In this document: positions 33,449 through 42,732 of the stretch, piece after piece
How positions within the stretch are numbered: position 1 is the stretch's first letter
How the letters are laid out: each line of letters begins with the position of its first letter
NCBI RefSeq assembly: GCF_036607905.1
Contig: NZ_CP144555.1
Span: forward strand, 5,580,001-5,644,000
Length of the DNA: 64,000 nucleotides
Source: Streptomyces sp. SCSIO 75703
GTDB taxonomy: Bacteria; Actinomycetota; Actinomycetes; Streptomycetales; Streptomycetaceae
Direction of reading: 5' to 3'
Translations under genes and position numbers: made by a program
The notes under the pieces: generated by a model
The model's database searches: none
What the model saw: the letters and a program-made list of their open reading frames with translations, nothing else
Told to the model about the DNA's origin: nothing

Positions 33449-33881
33449 CGGCCCGGTCCAGTGCCGACTGGAGGGACTGCTGGTATCCGGCGCTGGTGTA
33501 GGTGGCGCCGGAGACGGCGTCGATGTCGGCGGTTCCGGTGGTGATGGCGGCCTGGTTGAGGAGGGGGACGGCGTCGGCGGTGATCCGGTCGCTCTGTCCG
33601 CCCCGGGGTGCCCGGACCGCCTCGGCGGCGGTGATCTTCCCGCCGCTGACGGTGACGCGGACCTGCACCGGACCGTACGGGGTGTCCGCCGCGTCGCCCG
33701 TGACCGTGCCGTCGCCGGGGCCCCGGCCGCCCTGCGGCCCGGCCGCCGCCGGCGGGGCCGTGCCCGCCGCCGGGACCGAGCCCGGACCGGACGCCGGCTT
33801 CAGGGACAGCAGCAGCACGATCCCGGACACGGTCGCCGCGCCCACCAGCACCGCCCGCCGGACGGGGTGGTTCTTCCTCAT
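33441..33881 (-). CDS. Membrane-anchored FMN-binding domain protein (flavinylation target)
   Basis: The protein has 146 residues. A basic N-terminus and one helix (residues 8-28) anchor it outside the membrane; a Pro/Gly linker leads to an FMN_bind domain (about 65-146). 'DAVSGATYTSAGY' (121-133) matches the flavinylation consensus D-x-x-(S/T)-G-A-T, making Thr127 the probable FMN attachment site for the neighbouring ApbE. The domain resembles that of NqrC/RnfG. It is likely a one-flavin electron shuttle receiving electrons from the adjacent membrane reductase. Confidence 0.88.
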   Translation of the reverse strand: MRKNHPVRRAVLVGAATVSGIVLLLSLKPASGPGSVPAAGTAPPAAAGPQGGRGPGDGTVTGDAADTPYGPVQVRVTVSGGKITAAEAVRAPRGGQSDRITADAVPLLNQAAITTGTADIDAVSGATYTSAGYQQSLQSALDRAGG

Positions 33882-33957
33882 CGCTTCGCAAACTCCTGAC
33901 TCGTGGTTCCCCGAAGGCCCCGGGGCCCCCGGCGGGCGGACGTCCGGTCCGCGCCGC

Positions 33958-35340
33958 TCACATCTCGAACGACTCGTGGTGGATACGGCGGGCCGGGACC
34001 CCCGCGCCGCGCAGGGCCTCGTACACCGACCGGGCGAAGCCGGGCGGCCCGCACATGAAGACGTCGTGCCGGTCGAGGTCCGGGATCTTGCGGCGCAGGG
34101 AGTCCGCGGAGATGTCCGGGCGTTCCCCGTCCGGGCTGTCGACCGCGTACATCAGCCGTGCCCCGCGCTCCTCGGCGATCCGGGCCAGTTCGTCCCAGAG
34201 GGCCAGGTCCTGGGTGCTGTTGGCCCGGTAGAGCAGGGTGAGGTCACCGGCGGCCCCGGGCAGCGTCTCGAAGAGCGCCCGCATGGGCGTGATGCCGACG
34301 CCGCCCGCCACCAGCAGCACCTTGCCGCGGCTGCGGCGCTGGGCGGTCATGGCACCGTACGGGCCCTCCGCCCACACCCGGGTGCCGGGGGTCAGCTCGC
34401 GCAGCCGGGTGCTGTGGTCGCCGATCGCCTTCACGGTGATCCGCAGCCGCTCTGGGCGCGGGGCGGCCGACAGCGAGTACGGGTGCGAGCTGAAGCGCAT
34501 GCCCGGGGCCATGAAGCGCCAGCGGAAGAACTGCCCGGCCTCCGCCCCCATCCGGTGCAGCTTGCGGCCGGTGATCAGCACCGACACGATCCCGGGCGCC
34601 TCCTCGATCACCGCCTCGACCCGCATCCGGTGCCGCAGGTTCAGCCGCAGCGGGGTCAGCACCCGGTACCACAGCACCAGCGCGGTCACCGACCCGTACA
34701 GCGCGTACCAGACGGTGGTGGCGACCGGGTCGGCGGCGAACTCGTTGCCGGTGGTGAGCTGGTGCCAGAAGGTCAGGAACACCGACGCGTAGGTGAGCAG
34801 GTGCACGTGGTACCAGGCGTCGTACGGGAGGCGGCGGCGGACTGGGCCGACGGAGATCAGGCCGATGAGGACCAGGAGGCCGGTGCCGATCGCGGCCTTG
34901 CCCATGTCGGGCAGTGCGTTCACGGAGGAGACCGTCTGCGCGACCAGGCCGCCCAGGCCCTCGCCGGCCTGCGCCGCGTAGCCCCACATCGTCAGGAAGA
35001 CGTGGGCGACGACGAGGCAGAGCGTGTACCGGCCGCTCATGGCGTGCCAGCGGGCGACCCGGTCGGAGCCCACCCGCCGTTCCAGGGCGGGGACCCGGGC
35101 CATCTGGAGCACCACGAGCGCCATCAGGTAGCCGGCCAGCAGACCGGTGATGCGTCCCGCGTTCAGGAGCCGGCCGGCGTCGTCGGAGATGGCGGGTGTG
35201 TTGCGCCACCACAGCCACAACACACCCGCCGCGCCCGCCCACACGGCGAGCAGCAAGGGGACGGCCGGGGATCGGCGGGGACGGATGCGGCGCATCGTCT
35301 GGCGGCGGGCGGCACGGCCGCCGGCGAGCGTGGTGGTCAC
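33958..35340 (-). CDS. Ferric-reductase-like membrane flavocytochrome
   Basis: The protein has 460 residues. The N-terminal half has about six membrane helices with His-containing segments suited to heme ('VARWHAMSGRYTLCLVVAH', 'YDAWYHVHLLTYASVFL', 'FWHQLTTGNEF'). The C-terminal half is a ferredoxin-reductase-type module: FAD motif 'RFSSHPYSLSAAP' and NAD(P) motifs 'VLLVAGGVGITPMRALFE' and 'DVFMCGPPGFARSVYEAL'. It should carry electrons from cytosolic NAD(P)H through FAD and heme to the outside. It is the first gene of the unit reductase, FMN-binding protein, ApbE. It starts at GTG 35340 after GGAGG. Confidence 0.88.
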   Translation of the reverse strand: MTTTLAGGRAARRQTMRRIRPRRSPAVPLLLAVWAGAAGVLWLWWRNTPAISDDAGRLLNAGRITGLLAGYLMALVVLQMARVPALERRVGSDRVARWHAMSGRYTLCLVVAHVFLTMWGYAAQAGEGLGGLVAQTVSSVNALPDMGKAAIGTGLLVLIGLISVGPVRRRLPYDAWYHVHLLTYASVFLTFWHQLTTGNEFAADPVATTVWYALYGSVTALVLWYRVLTPLRLNLRHRMRVEAVIEEAPGIVSVLITGRKLHRMGAEAGQFFRWRFMAPGMRFSSHPYSLSAAPRPERLRITVKAIGDHSTRLRELTPGTRVWAEGPYGAMTAQRRSRGKVLLVAGGVGITPMRALFETLPGAAGDLTLLYRANSTQDLALWDELARIAEERGARLMYAVDSPDGERPDISADSLRRKIPDLDRHDVFMCGPPGFARSVYEALRGAGVPARRIHHESFEM

Positions 35341-35510
35341 GGTTCCTCCGTGGGGACTTGGCCCTTGGACCACAGATACGCGCGCCACCGCCCCCGTGTT
35401 CAGCCGTGTCCGGTACGGGTCCGGGCGGGGCCCGGCGGGGGGCGTCCCGGGGCGTCCCGCGCGGGCCGGGAGAGGCCGGTGCGCGGGAGGTCTCCCGGGA
35501 GCCCGGGAGG

Positions 35511-36218
35511 TCAGGCGAGGGCCGTCGGTCCCTCGGCCGTCCCGATCGCCAGGTGCGGGCGGGCCGCGGGGTCGGCCCAGCGCAGGATGCTCCGCATCGC
35601 GTCGGCCGGCACCGACACGCAGCCGGCGGTCGCCCCGCGCCCGTCGACGTGCAGGAAGATGCCCGCGCCGCGTCCGCGCACCGGACGGTGGTAGTTGAAG
35701 CCGACGACCAGGGCGTGGGCGTACTGCGCCGGGTAGTCGGCCAGACGCTCGGACTCGGCGGCGGCGCAGTCGGCGGCGAGCGGCTCGCTCCAGCGGTTGT
35801 AGGCGCCGGAGGCGTTGTCCTGGCACCACCAGGAGTCGGGGCCCACCGGCCGGTACCGGTACGCCGTCCCGCGTGGCGCGGGCGCGGTGCCGAAGGCGTA
35901 CGGCAGGTCGTACAGGCCGGTCGGGGTGGTCTCGGTGCCCTGGACGCGGCCGGCCCCGTCGGCGAGCCCCCGGGCGCCGAACCGGGCGGGCGCGGTGCCC
36001 GCCGCGACCCACCGGCCGTCCCGGCGCTCCCACCAGGTGAGCGTGCCGGAGGTGGAGCCGAGGTCCGGGGCGACGGCGGTGAGGAGCTGGGTGCCGCCGC
36101 CGGTGTCCGCCATCCGTTCCGGCAGCGTCGCGGCGGGCGCCCCGGCGGCGGGGGCCGCTCCGGCCGGGGCGAGCAGCGCCGTGGCGGCGAGGAGGGCGGG
36201 GAGCAGACCGGGACGCAT
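35511..36218 (-). CDS. Secreted L,D-transpeptidase (YkuD-like)
   Basis: The protein has 235 residues. A signal peptide (1-28, Ala-rich) is followed by an L,D-transpeptidase/ErfK-YbiS-like domain: 'TPTGLYDLPYAFG' in the middle and the active-site stretch 'IFLHVDGRGATAGCVSVP', giving His and Cys in the H-x11-G-C pattern. It probably forms or modifies 3-3 peptidoglycan cross-links or tethers proteins to the wall. The start is the ATG at 36218, with a TACGTT box seven bases upstream (minus strand), so probably leaderless; the longer 308-residue frame adds 73 residues of atypical sequence. Confidence 0.83.
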   Translation of the reverse strand: MRPGLLPALLAATALLAPAGAAPAAGAPAATLPERMADTGGGTQLLTAVAPDLGSTSGTLTWWERRDGRWVAAGTAPARFGARGLADGAGRVQGTETTPTGLYDLPYAFGTAPAPRGTAYRYRPVGPDSWWCQDNASGAYNRWSEPLAADCAAAESERLADYPAQYAHALVVGFNYHRPVRGRGAGIFLHVDGRGATAGCVSVPADAMRSILRWADPAARPHLAIGTAEGPTALA

Positions 36219-36225
36219 GGTGGTG

Positions 36226-36231
36226 AACGTA
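36226..36231 (-). promoter_or_regulatory. -10 box (TACGTT), leaderless L,D-transpeptidase gene
   Basis: On the minus strand TACGTT is followed by seven bases and the ATG at 36218. Confidence 0.55.
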
Positions 36232-36445
36232 GCCGCCGGGGGCGCGAGCGGCAGCCCGGAAGGTCCGTCCGGGGAGCCCGGCGGCCGGGGGAGGGAACGG
36301 GGCGGGTGCCGGCCCGCCCCCGCGGGCCACCCGTGGCCGCCCCGGCCGGCGCTTCGCGGGACGGCCACGGCGCGCGGACCGGCATGCGTCCGCGCTCGCC
36401 CGGGGGTACGGAACGGGGCCGGCCGGCGTTCAGCCACCCCCGGGA

Positions 36446-36493
36446 TTGACGAATCATGCGGAGTTCTGCATACTCATGCATGTCAGCGAATGC
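36446..36493 (+). promoter_or_regulatory. argG promoter with two ARG boxes
   Basis: TTGACG (36446-36451), 17 bases, CATACT (36469-36474) form the promoter. Two 18-bp boxes (36455-36472, 36476-36493; cores CATGCG...TGCATA and ATGCAT...AATGC) are separated by three bases and overlap the -10 and start region, so ArgR binding would block transcription. Confidence 0.8.
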
Positions 36494-36510
36494 ACTGTAA
36501 GGAGAAACCC

Positions 36511-37704
<1,194 letters not shown>

Positions 37705-37738
37705 GCCCGGGGGAGACCCCGCACGCACTAGCCTGGCG

Positions 37739-37769
37739 ACCGCCTCCCCGCACCGCGCGGGGAGGCGGT
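37739..37769 (+). terminator. argG-argH intergenic hairpin
   Basis: A 13-bp perfect stem (37739-37751 with 37757-37769) and a five-base loop. TAGCCT at 37729-37734 just upstream could be a -10 box for argH, in which case the hairpin would sit at the 5' end of an argH transcript rather than only ending argG. Confidence 0.65.
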
Positions 37770-37803
37770 GGCACATCCGCACCCCTCCCGAGGAGCAACG
37801 CAA

Positions 37804-39231
37804 GTGAGCAGCAACAGCGGTGACGTACGGCTCTGGGGCGGCCGTTTCGCCGACGGACCCGCCGAGGCCCTGGCGAAGCTGTCCGCCTCCGTCCACTTCG
37901 ACTGGCGGCTCGCGCCCTACGACATCGCCGGCTCACGCGCCCACGCGCGCGTGCTGCACCGCGCCGGGCTGCTCACCGAGGACGAGCTGACCCGCATGCT
38001 CGGGGGGCTGGACCGGCTGGAGGCCGACGTCGCCTCGGGCGCCTTCACCGGCACCATCGCCGACGAGGACGTGCACACCGCGCTCGAGCGCGGGCTGCTG
38101 GAGCGCCTGGGCGCCGACCTCGGCGGCAAGCTGCGCGCGGGCCGCTCCCGCAACGACCAGGTCGCCACCCTCTTCCGGATGTACCTGCGCGACCACGCCC
38201 GCGTCCTCGGCGCGCTGATCGCCGACCTCCAGGACGCCCTGGTCGGCCTCGCCGAGGCCCACCCGGACGTGGCCATGCCCGGCCGCACCCACCTCCAGCA
38301 CGCCCAGCCGGTGCTCTTCGCCCACCACGTCCTCGCCCACGTCCAGGCGCTGTCGCGGGACGCGGAGCGGCTGCGCCAGTGGGACGAGCGGACCGCGGTC
38401 TCCCCGTACGGCTCCGGCGCGCTGGCCGGTTCCTCGCTCGGCCTGGACCCGGAGGCGGTCGCCCGCGACCTCGGCTTCGAGCACGGCAGCGCCGCCAACT
38501 CCATCGACGGCACGGCCTCGCGCGACTTCGTCGCCGAGTTCGCCTTCGTCACCGCGATGATCGGGGTGAACGTCTCCCGGATCGCCGAGGAGATCATCAT
38601 CTGGAACACGAAGGAGTTCTCCTTCGTGACCCTGCACGACGCCTTCTCCACCGGCTCGTCGATCATGCCGCAGAAGAAGAACCCGGACATCGCCGAGCTG
38701 GCCCGCGGCAAGTCCGGCCGCCTGATCGGCAACCTGACCGGACTCATGGCCACGCTCAAGGCGCTGCCGCTCGCGTACAACCGCGACCTCCAGGAGGACA
38801 AGGAGCCGGTCTTCGACTCCATCGACCAGCTCGAGGTCCTGCTGCCCGCCTTCACCGGCATGATGGCCACCCTCACCGTGCACCGCGAGCGCATGGAGGA
38901 GCTGGCGCCGGCCGGTTTCTCGCTCGCCACCGACATCGCCGAGTGGCTGGTCAAGCAGGGCGTGCCGTTCCGTGTCGCGCACGAGGTGGCCGGCGAGTGC
39001 GTCAAGGCGGCCGAGGCCGAGGGCAAGGAGCTGGACGAGCTGACCGACGAGCAGTTCGCCAAGATCTCCTCCCACCTCACCCCCGAGGTGCGCACCGTGC
39101 TGAACGTCCCCGGGGCCCTCGCCTCCCGCAACGGCCGCGGCGGCACCGCGCCCGAGGCGGTCGCCGTCCAGCTCGCCGAGGTCAAGGCCGACGTGGCGGC
39201 GCAGCACGCCTGGGCGGACGCCCGCAGCTGA
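37804..39231 (+). CDS. argH: Argininosuccinate lyase
   Basis: The protein has 475 residues. Family signature 'GSSIMPQKKNPDIAELARG' (about 290) carries the catalytic loop Ser; 'AGRSRNDQVAT' and 'GRTHLQHAQPVLFAHH' supply other active-site residues. It splits argininosuccinate into arginine and fumarate, the last step of the pathway. It starts at GTG 37804 after GAGGAG. Confidence 0.96.
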   Translation: MSSNSGDVRLWGGRFADGPAEALAKLSASVHFDWRLAPYDIAGSRAHARVLHRAGLLTEDELTRMLGGLDRLEADVASGAFTGTIADEDVHTALERGLLERLGADLGGKLRAGRSRNDQVATLFRMYLRDHARVLGALIADLQDALVGLAEAHPDVAMPGRTHLQHAQPVLFAHHVLAHVQALSRDAERLRQWDERTAVSPYGSGALAGSSLGLDPEAVARDLGFEHGSAANSIDGTASRDFVAEFAFVTAMIGVNVSRIAEEIIIWNTKEFSFVTLHDAFSTGSSIMPQKKNPDIAELARGKSGRLIGNLTGLMATLKALPLAYNRDLQEDKEPVFDSIDQLEVLLPAFTGMMATLTVHRERMEELAPAGFSLATDIAEWLVKQGVPFRVAHEVAGECVKAAEAEGKELDELTDEQFAKISSHLTPEVRTVLNVPGALASRNGRGGTAPEAVAVQLAEVKADVAAQHAWADARS

Positions 39232-39301
39232 GGTGAGGCGGGGGCATCACGGGTTACGTTGGTCCGGCAACCGCCAGGAGACGACCGAACGGGAGCCCGT
39301 G

Positions 39302-40273
39302 ATGCCCTTCGCCCGACTGGCCTCGGCCACGACCCCGACCAGCCGCCTCGGCCTGGGCCTCGCCGCCGTCGGACGGCCCGGCTACATCAACCTGGGCCGT
39401 GAGCGGGACCTCCCGCCCGAGCGCACCGTCGACGCGCTGCGCGCCCGCACCCACGAACTCCTCGACGCCGCCTACGCCCAGGGCGTCCGCTACGTCGACG
39501 CGGCCCGCTCCTACGGCCGCTCCGAGGAGTTCCTCGCCGGCTGGCTCACCGGGCGGCCCGACGCCGCCGACGTGGTGGCCGGCAGCAAGTGGGGCTACAC
39601 GTACACCGCCGACTGGTCCGCCGACGCCGAGCGGCACGAGGTCAAGGACCACTCCCTCGCCGCCTACGAGCGGCAGAGCGCCGAGTCCGAAGCGCTGCTC
39701 GGGGACCGGCTCGACCTCTACCAGATCCACTCCGTGACCCCCGACAGCCCCGCCCTCACCGACCGGGAGCTGCACGCCCGGCTCGCGGAGGCCGCCGGGC
39801 GCGGCCACACCGTCGGCTTCTCCACCAGCGGCCCGGACCAGGCCGCCGCCATCCGCGCCGCCCTCGCCGTCCGCGTCGACGGCGAGCCGCTGTTCCGGGC
39901 CGTGCAGTCCACCTACAACGCCCTGGAGACCTCGGCCGCCCCCGCCCTCGCCGAGGCCCACGAGGCGGGCCTCACGGTGATCGTCAAGGAGGGCGTGGCC
40001 AACGGCCGGCTGGCCGGGCCCGAGGCCCCCGCAAAGCTGCGGGCGGTGGCGGAGGAGACCGGCCAGGGCTGCGACGCGGTGGCCCTGGCGCTCGCCCTGC
40101 GGCAGCCGTGGGCGGGCGTCGTCCTCTCCGGCGCCGCGACCACCGTCCAGCTCGCCTCCAACCTGCACGCCGCCGTCGTCGACCTCACCGACGACCAGCT
40201 CACCCGCCTCGCCGGCCTGGCCGAGGACCCGCGCGCCTACTGGGAGCGGCGCGGCCGGCTGCCCTGGCACTGA
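39302..40273 (+). CDS. Aldo/keto reductase
   Basis: The 323-residue TIM-barrel oxidoreductase has the catalytic tetrad recognisable as Asp and Tyr in 'YVDAARSYGRSEEFL', Lys in 'VVAGSKWGYTY' and His in 'LYQIHSVTPDSP'. The NADP pocket is around 'WAGVVLSGAATTVQLASN'. The substrate is unknown. The start is the ATG at 39302, about seven bases after GGGAG; GTG 39299 is possible. It sits between argH and the pqrAB-like pair with no operon link to either. Confidence 0.88.
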   Translation: MPFARLASATTPTSRLGLGLAAVGRPGYINLGRERDLPPERTVDALRARTHELLDAAYAQGVRYVDAARSYGRSEEFLAGWLTGRPDAADVVAGSKWGYTYTADWSADAERHEVKDHSLAAYERQSAESEALLGDRLDLYQIHSVTPDSPALTDRELHARLAEAAGRGHTVGFSTSGPDQAAAIRAALAVRVDGEPLFRAVQSTYNALETSAAPALAEAHEAGLTVIVKEGVANGRLAGPEAPAKLRAVAEETGQGCDAVALALALRQPWAGVVLSGAATTVQLASNLHAAVVDLTDDQLTRLAGLAEDPRAYWERRGRLPWH

Positions 40274-40340
40274 CCGCGGCGCCCGGCGCGCGCACCCGCC
40301 CCGGCCCGGCCGGCCAGGGGAGGAGGCGGGGTGCCGTGAG

Positions 40341-40396
40341 GCCGTCAGCCGTCAGCCGTCAGCCGTGAGCCGTGAGCCGTGAGTCGTCGGCCGTGA
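40341..40396. repeat. 7-bp tandem repeat (GCCGTCA / GCCGTGA)
   Basis: Three copies of GCCGTCA (40341-40361), three of GCCGTGA (40362-40382), one diverged unit, and a final GCCGTGA (40390-40396). The array lies directly upstream of the pqrA-like operator. Confidence 0.92.
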
Positions 40397-40407
40397 GATG
40401 CGCATGC

Positions 40408-40437
40408 CCCACGTGAGACATTGCTGTCTCACGTGGG
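40408..40437 (+). promoter_or_regulatory. TetR-type operator upstream of the pqrA-like gene
   Basis: This is a perfect palindrome with 13-bp arms (CCCACGTGAGACA) around TTGC. It ends one base before the -10 box, so a bound repressor would cover the -35 region. A partial half-site TGTCTCATG recurs over the start codon (about 40445-40453). Confidence 0.85.
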
Positions 40438-40438
40438 T

Positions 40439-40444
40439 TACTGT
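40439..40444 (+). promoter_or_regulatory. -10 box (TACTGT) of the pqrAB-like operon
   Basis: TACTGT is followed by six bases and the ATG at 40451, so the mRNA is probably leaderless. Confidence 0.65.
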
Positions 40445-40450
40445 TGTCTC

Positions 40451-41002
40451 ATGGCTGTCGATCGTGACCACGTGCTCCGCAGCGCCGCGGACCTGCTGAC
40501 CCGCAAGGCCACCGCCACCATGGACGAGGTGGCCAGGGCGGCCGGCATCAGCCGTGCCACCCTGCACCGGCAGTTCGCCGGGCGCGACGCGCTCGTACGG
40601 GCGCTGGAGGCGCACGGCATCGCCGCGTGCGGGAGCGCACTGGACGCCGCCCGCACGGAGGAGGGCACCGCCACGGACGCGGTGCGCCGGCTGGTGGTCG
40701 CCATCGAGCCCCACGCGGGCCTGCTGGCCTTCCTCTACACCGAGAACCAGCTCTTCGAAGGCGAGGAGCAGAACGCCGGCTGGACGGAGCTCGACGACCG
40801 CGTCGCCGCCCTCTTCCGCCGCGGCCAGGAGAGCGGCGAGTTCCGCATCGACCTCACCCCGGCCTGGCTCACCGAGGCGCTCTACGGCCTGCTGGCCTCC
40901 GCCGCCTGGGCGGTGTCCGAGGGCCGGCTCGCCCGTAACGACTTCACCCACATGATCGTCGAGTTGCTGCTCGGCGGCGCGCTCCGGAGAGAGACCTCAT
41001 GA
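40451..41002 (+). CDS. pqrA: TetR-family repressor (PqrA-like)
   Basis: The protein has 183 residues. The HTH is at about 20-45 ('ATMDEVARAAGISRATLHR', then 'QFAGRDALVRALEAHG'), with an all-helical ligand-binding C-terminal domain. It is immediately downstream of a long palindrome and coupled (ATGA overlap) to an MFS efflux gene. From memory the pair corresponds to S. coelicolor pqrAB, where PqrA represses its own operon and PqrB confers paraquat resistance. The ATG at 40451 is favoured by the -10 spacing; a start at 40421 would lie inside the operator. Confidence 0.85.
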   Translation: MAVDRDHVLRSAADLLTRKATATMDEVARAAGISRATLHRQFAGRDALVRALEAHGIAACGSALDAARTEEGTATDAVRRLVVAIEPHAGLLAFLYTENQLFEGEEQNAGWTELDDRVAALFRRGQESGEFRIDLTPAWLTEALYGLLASAAWAVSEGRLARNDFTHMIVELLLGGALRRETS

Positions 41003-42564
41003 CCCGCACCCTGCGGCCGGCCCCCGCGACACAGGAGCTGGGGCGCACCGGCCGCTGGCTGGCACTGTCCGTCCTGGTCCTGGCCGTCCTGCTGGTGGCC
41101 GTCGACGCGACCGTGCTCGGGCTCGCCACCCCCTTCATCAGCGAGGACCTGCGCCCGTCCGGCACCCAGTTGCTGTGGATCGGCGACGTCTACTCCTTCG
41201 TGATCGCCGGACTGCTCGTCTCCATGGGCAGCCTCGGCGACCGGATCGGACGCAAGCGCATCCTCCTGGCCGGTGCCACCGTCTTCGGCCTCGTGTCGGT
41301 GCTGAACGCCTACGCCACCAGCCCCGAACTGCTGATCGCCGCCCGCGCGCTGCTCGGCGTGGCCGGCGCCACCCTCATGCCCGCCACCCTGGCGCTGATC
41401 CGGAACATCTTCCACGACCCGCGCGAGCGCAGCCTGGCCATCGGCATCTGGGGGGCCACCGCCTCGGCCGGCATGGCGGTCGGCCCGATCGCCGGCGGCT
41501 TCCTGCTGGAGCACTTCTGGTGGGGCTCGGTCTTCCTGATCAACCTGCCCGTGATGGCCGTCCTGGTCGTGGTCGGCGCGCGGCTGCTGCCCGAGTCCCG
41601 TGACCCGAACCCCGGCCCCTGGGACCTGCCGAGCGTCCTGCTCTCCCTGGCCGGACTGGTCGGCGTGGTCTACGCGATCAAGGAGGCCGCGGCGCACGGC
41701 TTCGGCGGGAACATCCTGGTCGCGGGCCTGGTCGGCGCCGCCGCCCTGTACGGGTTCGTGCGCCGCCAGCTCACGCTGCCGCATCCGCTGCTCGACGTGC
41801 GGCTCTTCCGCAGCCGGGGGTTCAGCGGCGCCGTCCTGGCCGACCTGCTGACCATCCTCGGCCTGTCCGGGCTGGTCTTCTTCCTCTCCCAGTTCCTCCA
41901 ACTGGTGCAGGACCGCTCGCCGCTGGAGGCGGGGCTCGCCGAACTGCCCGCCGCGGTCGGCGCGGTGGCGGCCGGACTCCTCGCGGGCCGTGCCGCCCGG
42001 CGGTACTCGGTCCGCGTCGTGGTCTCCGGCGGCCTGGCGGCGGTCGGACTGGCCCTGGCCGCCCTGACCACCATCGGACAGCACACCGGCTACCCGATGC
42101 TCGGCGCGGCCCTGCTGGTCGTCGGGCTCGGTGCCGGCTTCGCCTTCACGGTCACCTCCGACGTGATCCTCTCCAGCGTGCCCCCGCGGCAGGCGGGCGC
42201 CGCCTCCGCGGTCTCCGAGACGGCCTACGAACTCGGCGCCGCGCTGGGCATCGCCCTGCTCGGCTCCATCGTCAACGGGGTCTACCGGGACTTCACCGGT
42301 CCGGCGGGCACCCCGGAGGCGGCCCACGAGTCGCTGGGGGGCGCGGTGGAGGCCGCGGGCGCGCTGCCGGCGCAGACCGCGCAGACGATGCTGGACGCCG
42401 CCCGCGCCGCGTTCGTCGACGGGCTGACCCTCGCCGCCGGCGCGGGCGCCGTGGTCCTGCTGGCCGCGGCCGGAGCGGCCTGGCACCTCCTGCGCGGCCA
42501 GCGCCTGGGCGACGGGGACACCGCCGGAGGGGCGCAGGGGGACGGGCCGGTGCCGGGCCCGTGA
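40999..42564 (+). CDS. pqrB: 14-TM MFS drug efflux transporter (PqrB-like)
   Basis: The 521-residue transporter of the DHA2 (EmrB/QacA) family has 'VAVDATVLGLATPFISEDL' in helix 1, 'GDRIGRKRILLAGATVFG' (motif A) and 'GFAFTVTSDVILSSVPP' late; about 14 membrane helices can be counted. It exports cationic or hydrophobic compounds using the proton gradient. The start overlaps pqrA by four bases. Paraquat as a substrate is inferred from the S. coelicolor counterpart. Confidence 0.87.
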   Translation: MTRTLRPAPATQELGRTGRWLALSVLVLAVLLVAVDATVLGLATPFISEDLRPSGTQLLWIGDVYSFVIAGLLVSMGSLGDRIGRKRILLAGATVFGLVSVLNAYATSPELLIAARALLGVAGATLMPATLALIRNIFHDPRERSLAIGIWGATASAGMAVGPIAGGFLLEHFWWGSVFLINLPVMAVLVVVGARLLPESRDPNPGPWDLPSVLLSLAGLVGVVYAIKEAAAHGFGGNILVAGLVGAAALYGFVRRQLTLPHPLLDVRLFRSRGFSGAVLADLLTILGLSGLVFFLSQFLQLVQDRSPLEAGLAELPAAVGAVAAGLLAGRAARRYSVRVVVSGGLAAVGLALAALTTIGQHTGYPMLGAALLVVGLGAGFAFTVTSDVILSSVPPRQAGAASAVSETAYELGAALGIALLGSIVNGVYRDFTGPAGTPEAAHESLGGAVEAAGALPAQTAQTMLDAARAAFVDGLTLAAGAGAVVLLAAAGAAWHLLRGQRLGDGDTAGGAQGDGPVPGP

Positions 42565-42619
42565 CCCCGCCCCCCGCACCGCGCCCGGCGCGGGGACCGT
42601 TGCCGGTCCCGGGACACGC

Positions 42620-42656
42620 GAAGGGCGGGCCGCCGTCCGGCTTGCCCGCCCTTCGT
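42620..42656. terminator. Hairpin between convergent pqrB and acyltransferase genes
   Basis: CGAAGGGCGGGC (42620-42631) pairs with GCCCGCCCTTCG (42645-42656), a 12-bp perfect stem with a 13-base loop. Its right arm lies inside the first unit of the 45-bp duplication. Confidence 0.8.
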
Positions 42657-42732
42657 ACGTCCTCGCGGCCCTACGCGGCCTTCGCCTTGCTCGCCCTTCG
42701 TACGTCCTCGCGGCCCTACGCGGCCTTCGCCT
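42643..42732. repeat. 45-bp tandem duplication over the acyltransferase 3' end
   Basis: Copy 1 is 42643-42687 and copy 2 is 42688-42732, with one mismatch. The acyltransferase stop codon (42716-42718, minus strand) and its last five sense codons lie in copy 2. Copy 1 repeats the same coding end, stop included, downstream of the gene, and also supplies the right arm of the terminator. Confidence 0.95.

Noticed and set aside
40341..40396. CRISPR-like repeat
   Set aside because: Seven-base head-to-tail units without spacers; a simple tandem repeat.
40421..41002. pqrA starting at ATG 40421
   Set aside because: That codon lies inside the palindromic operator and upstream of the -10 box.
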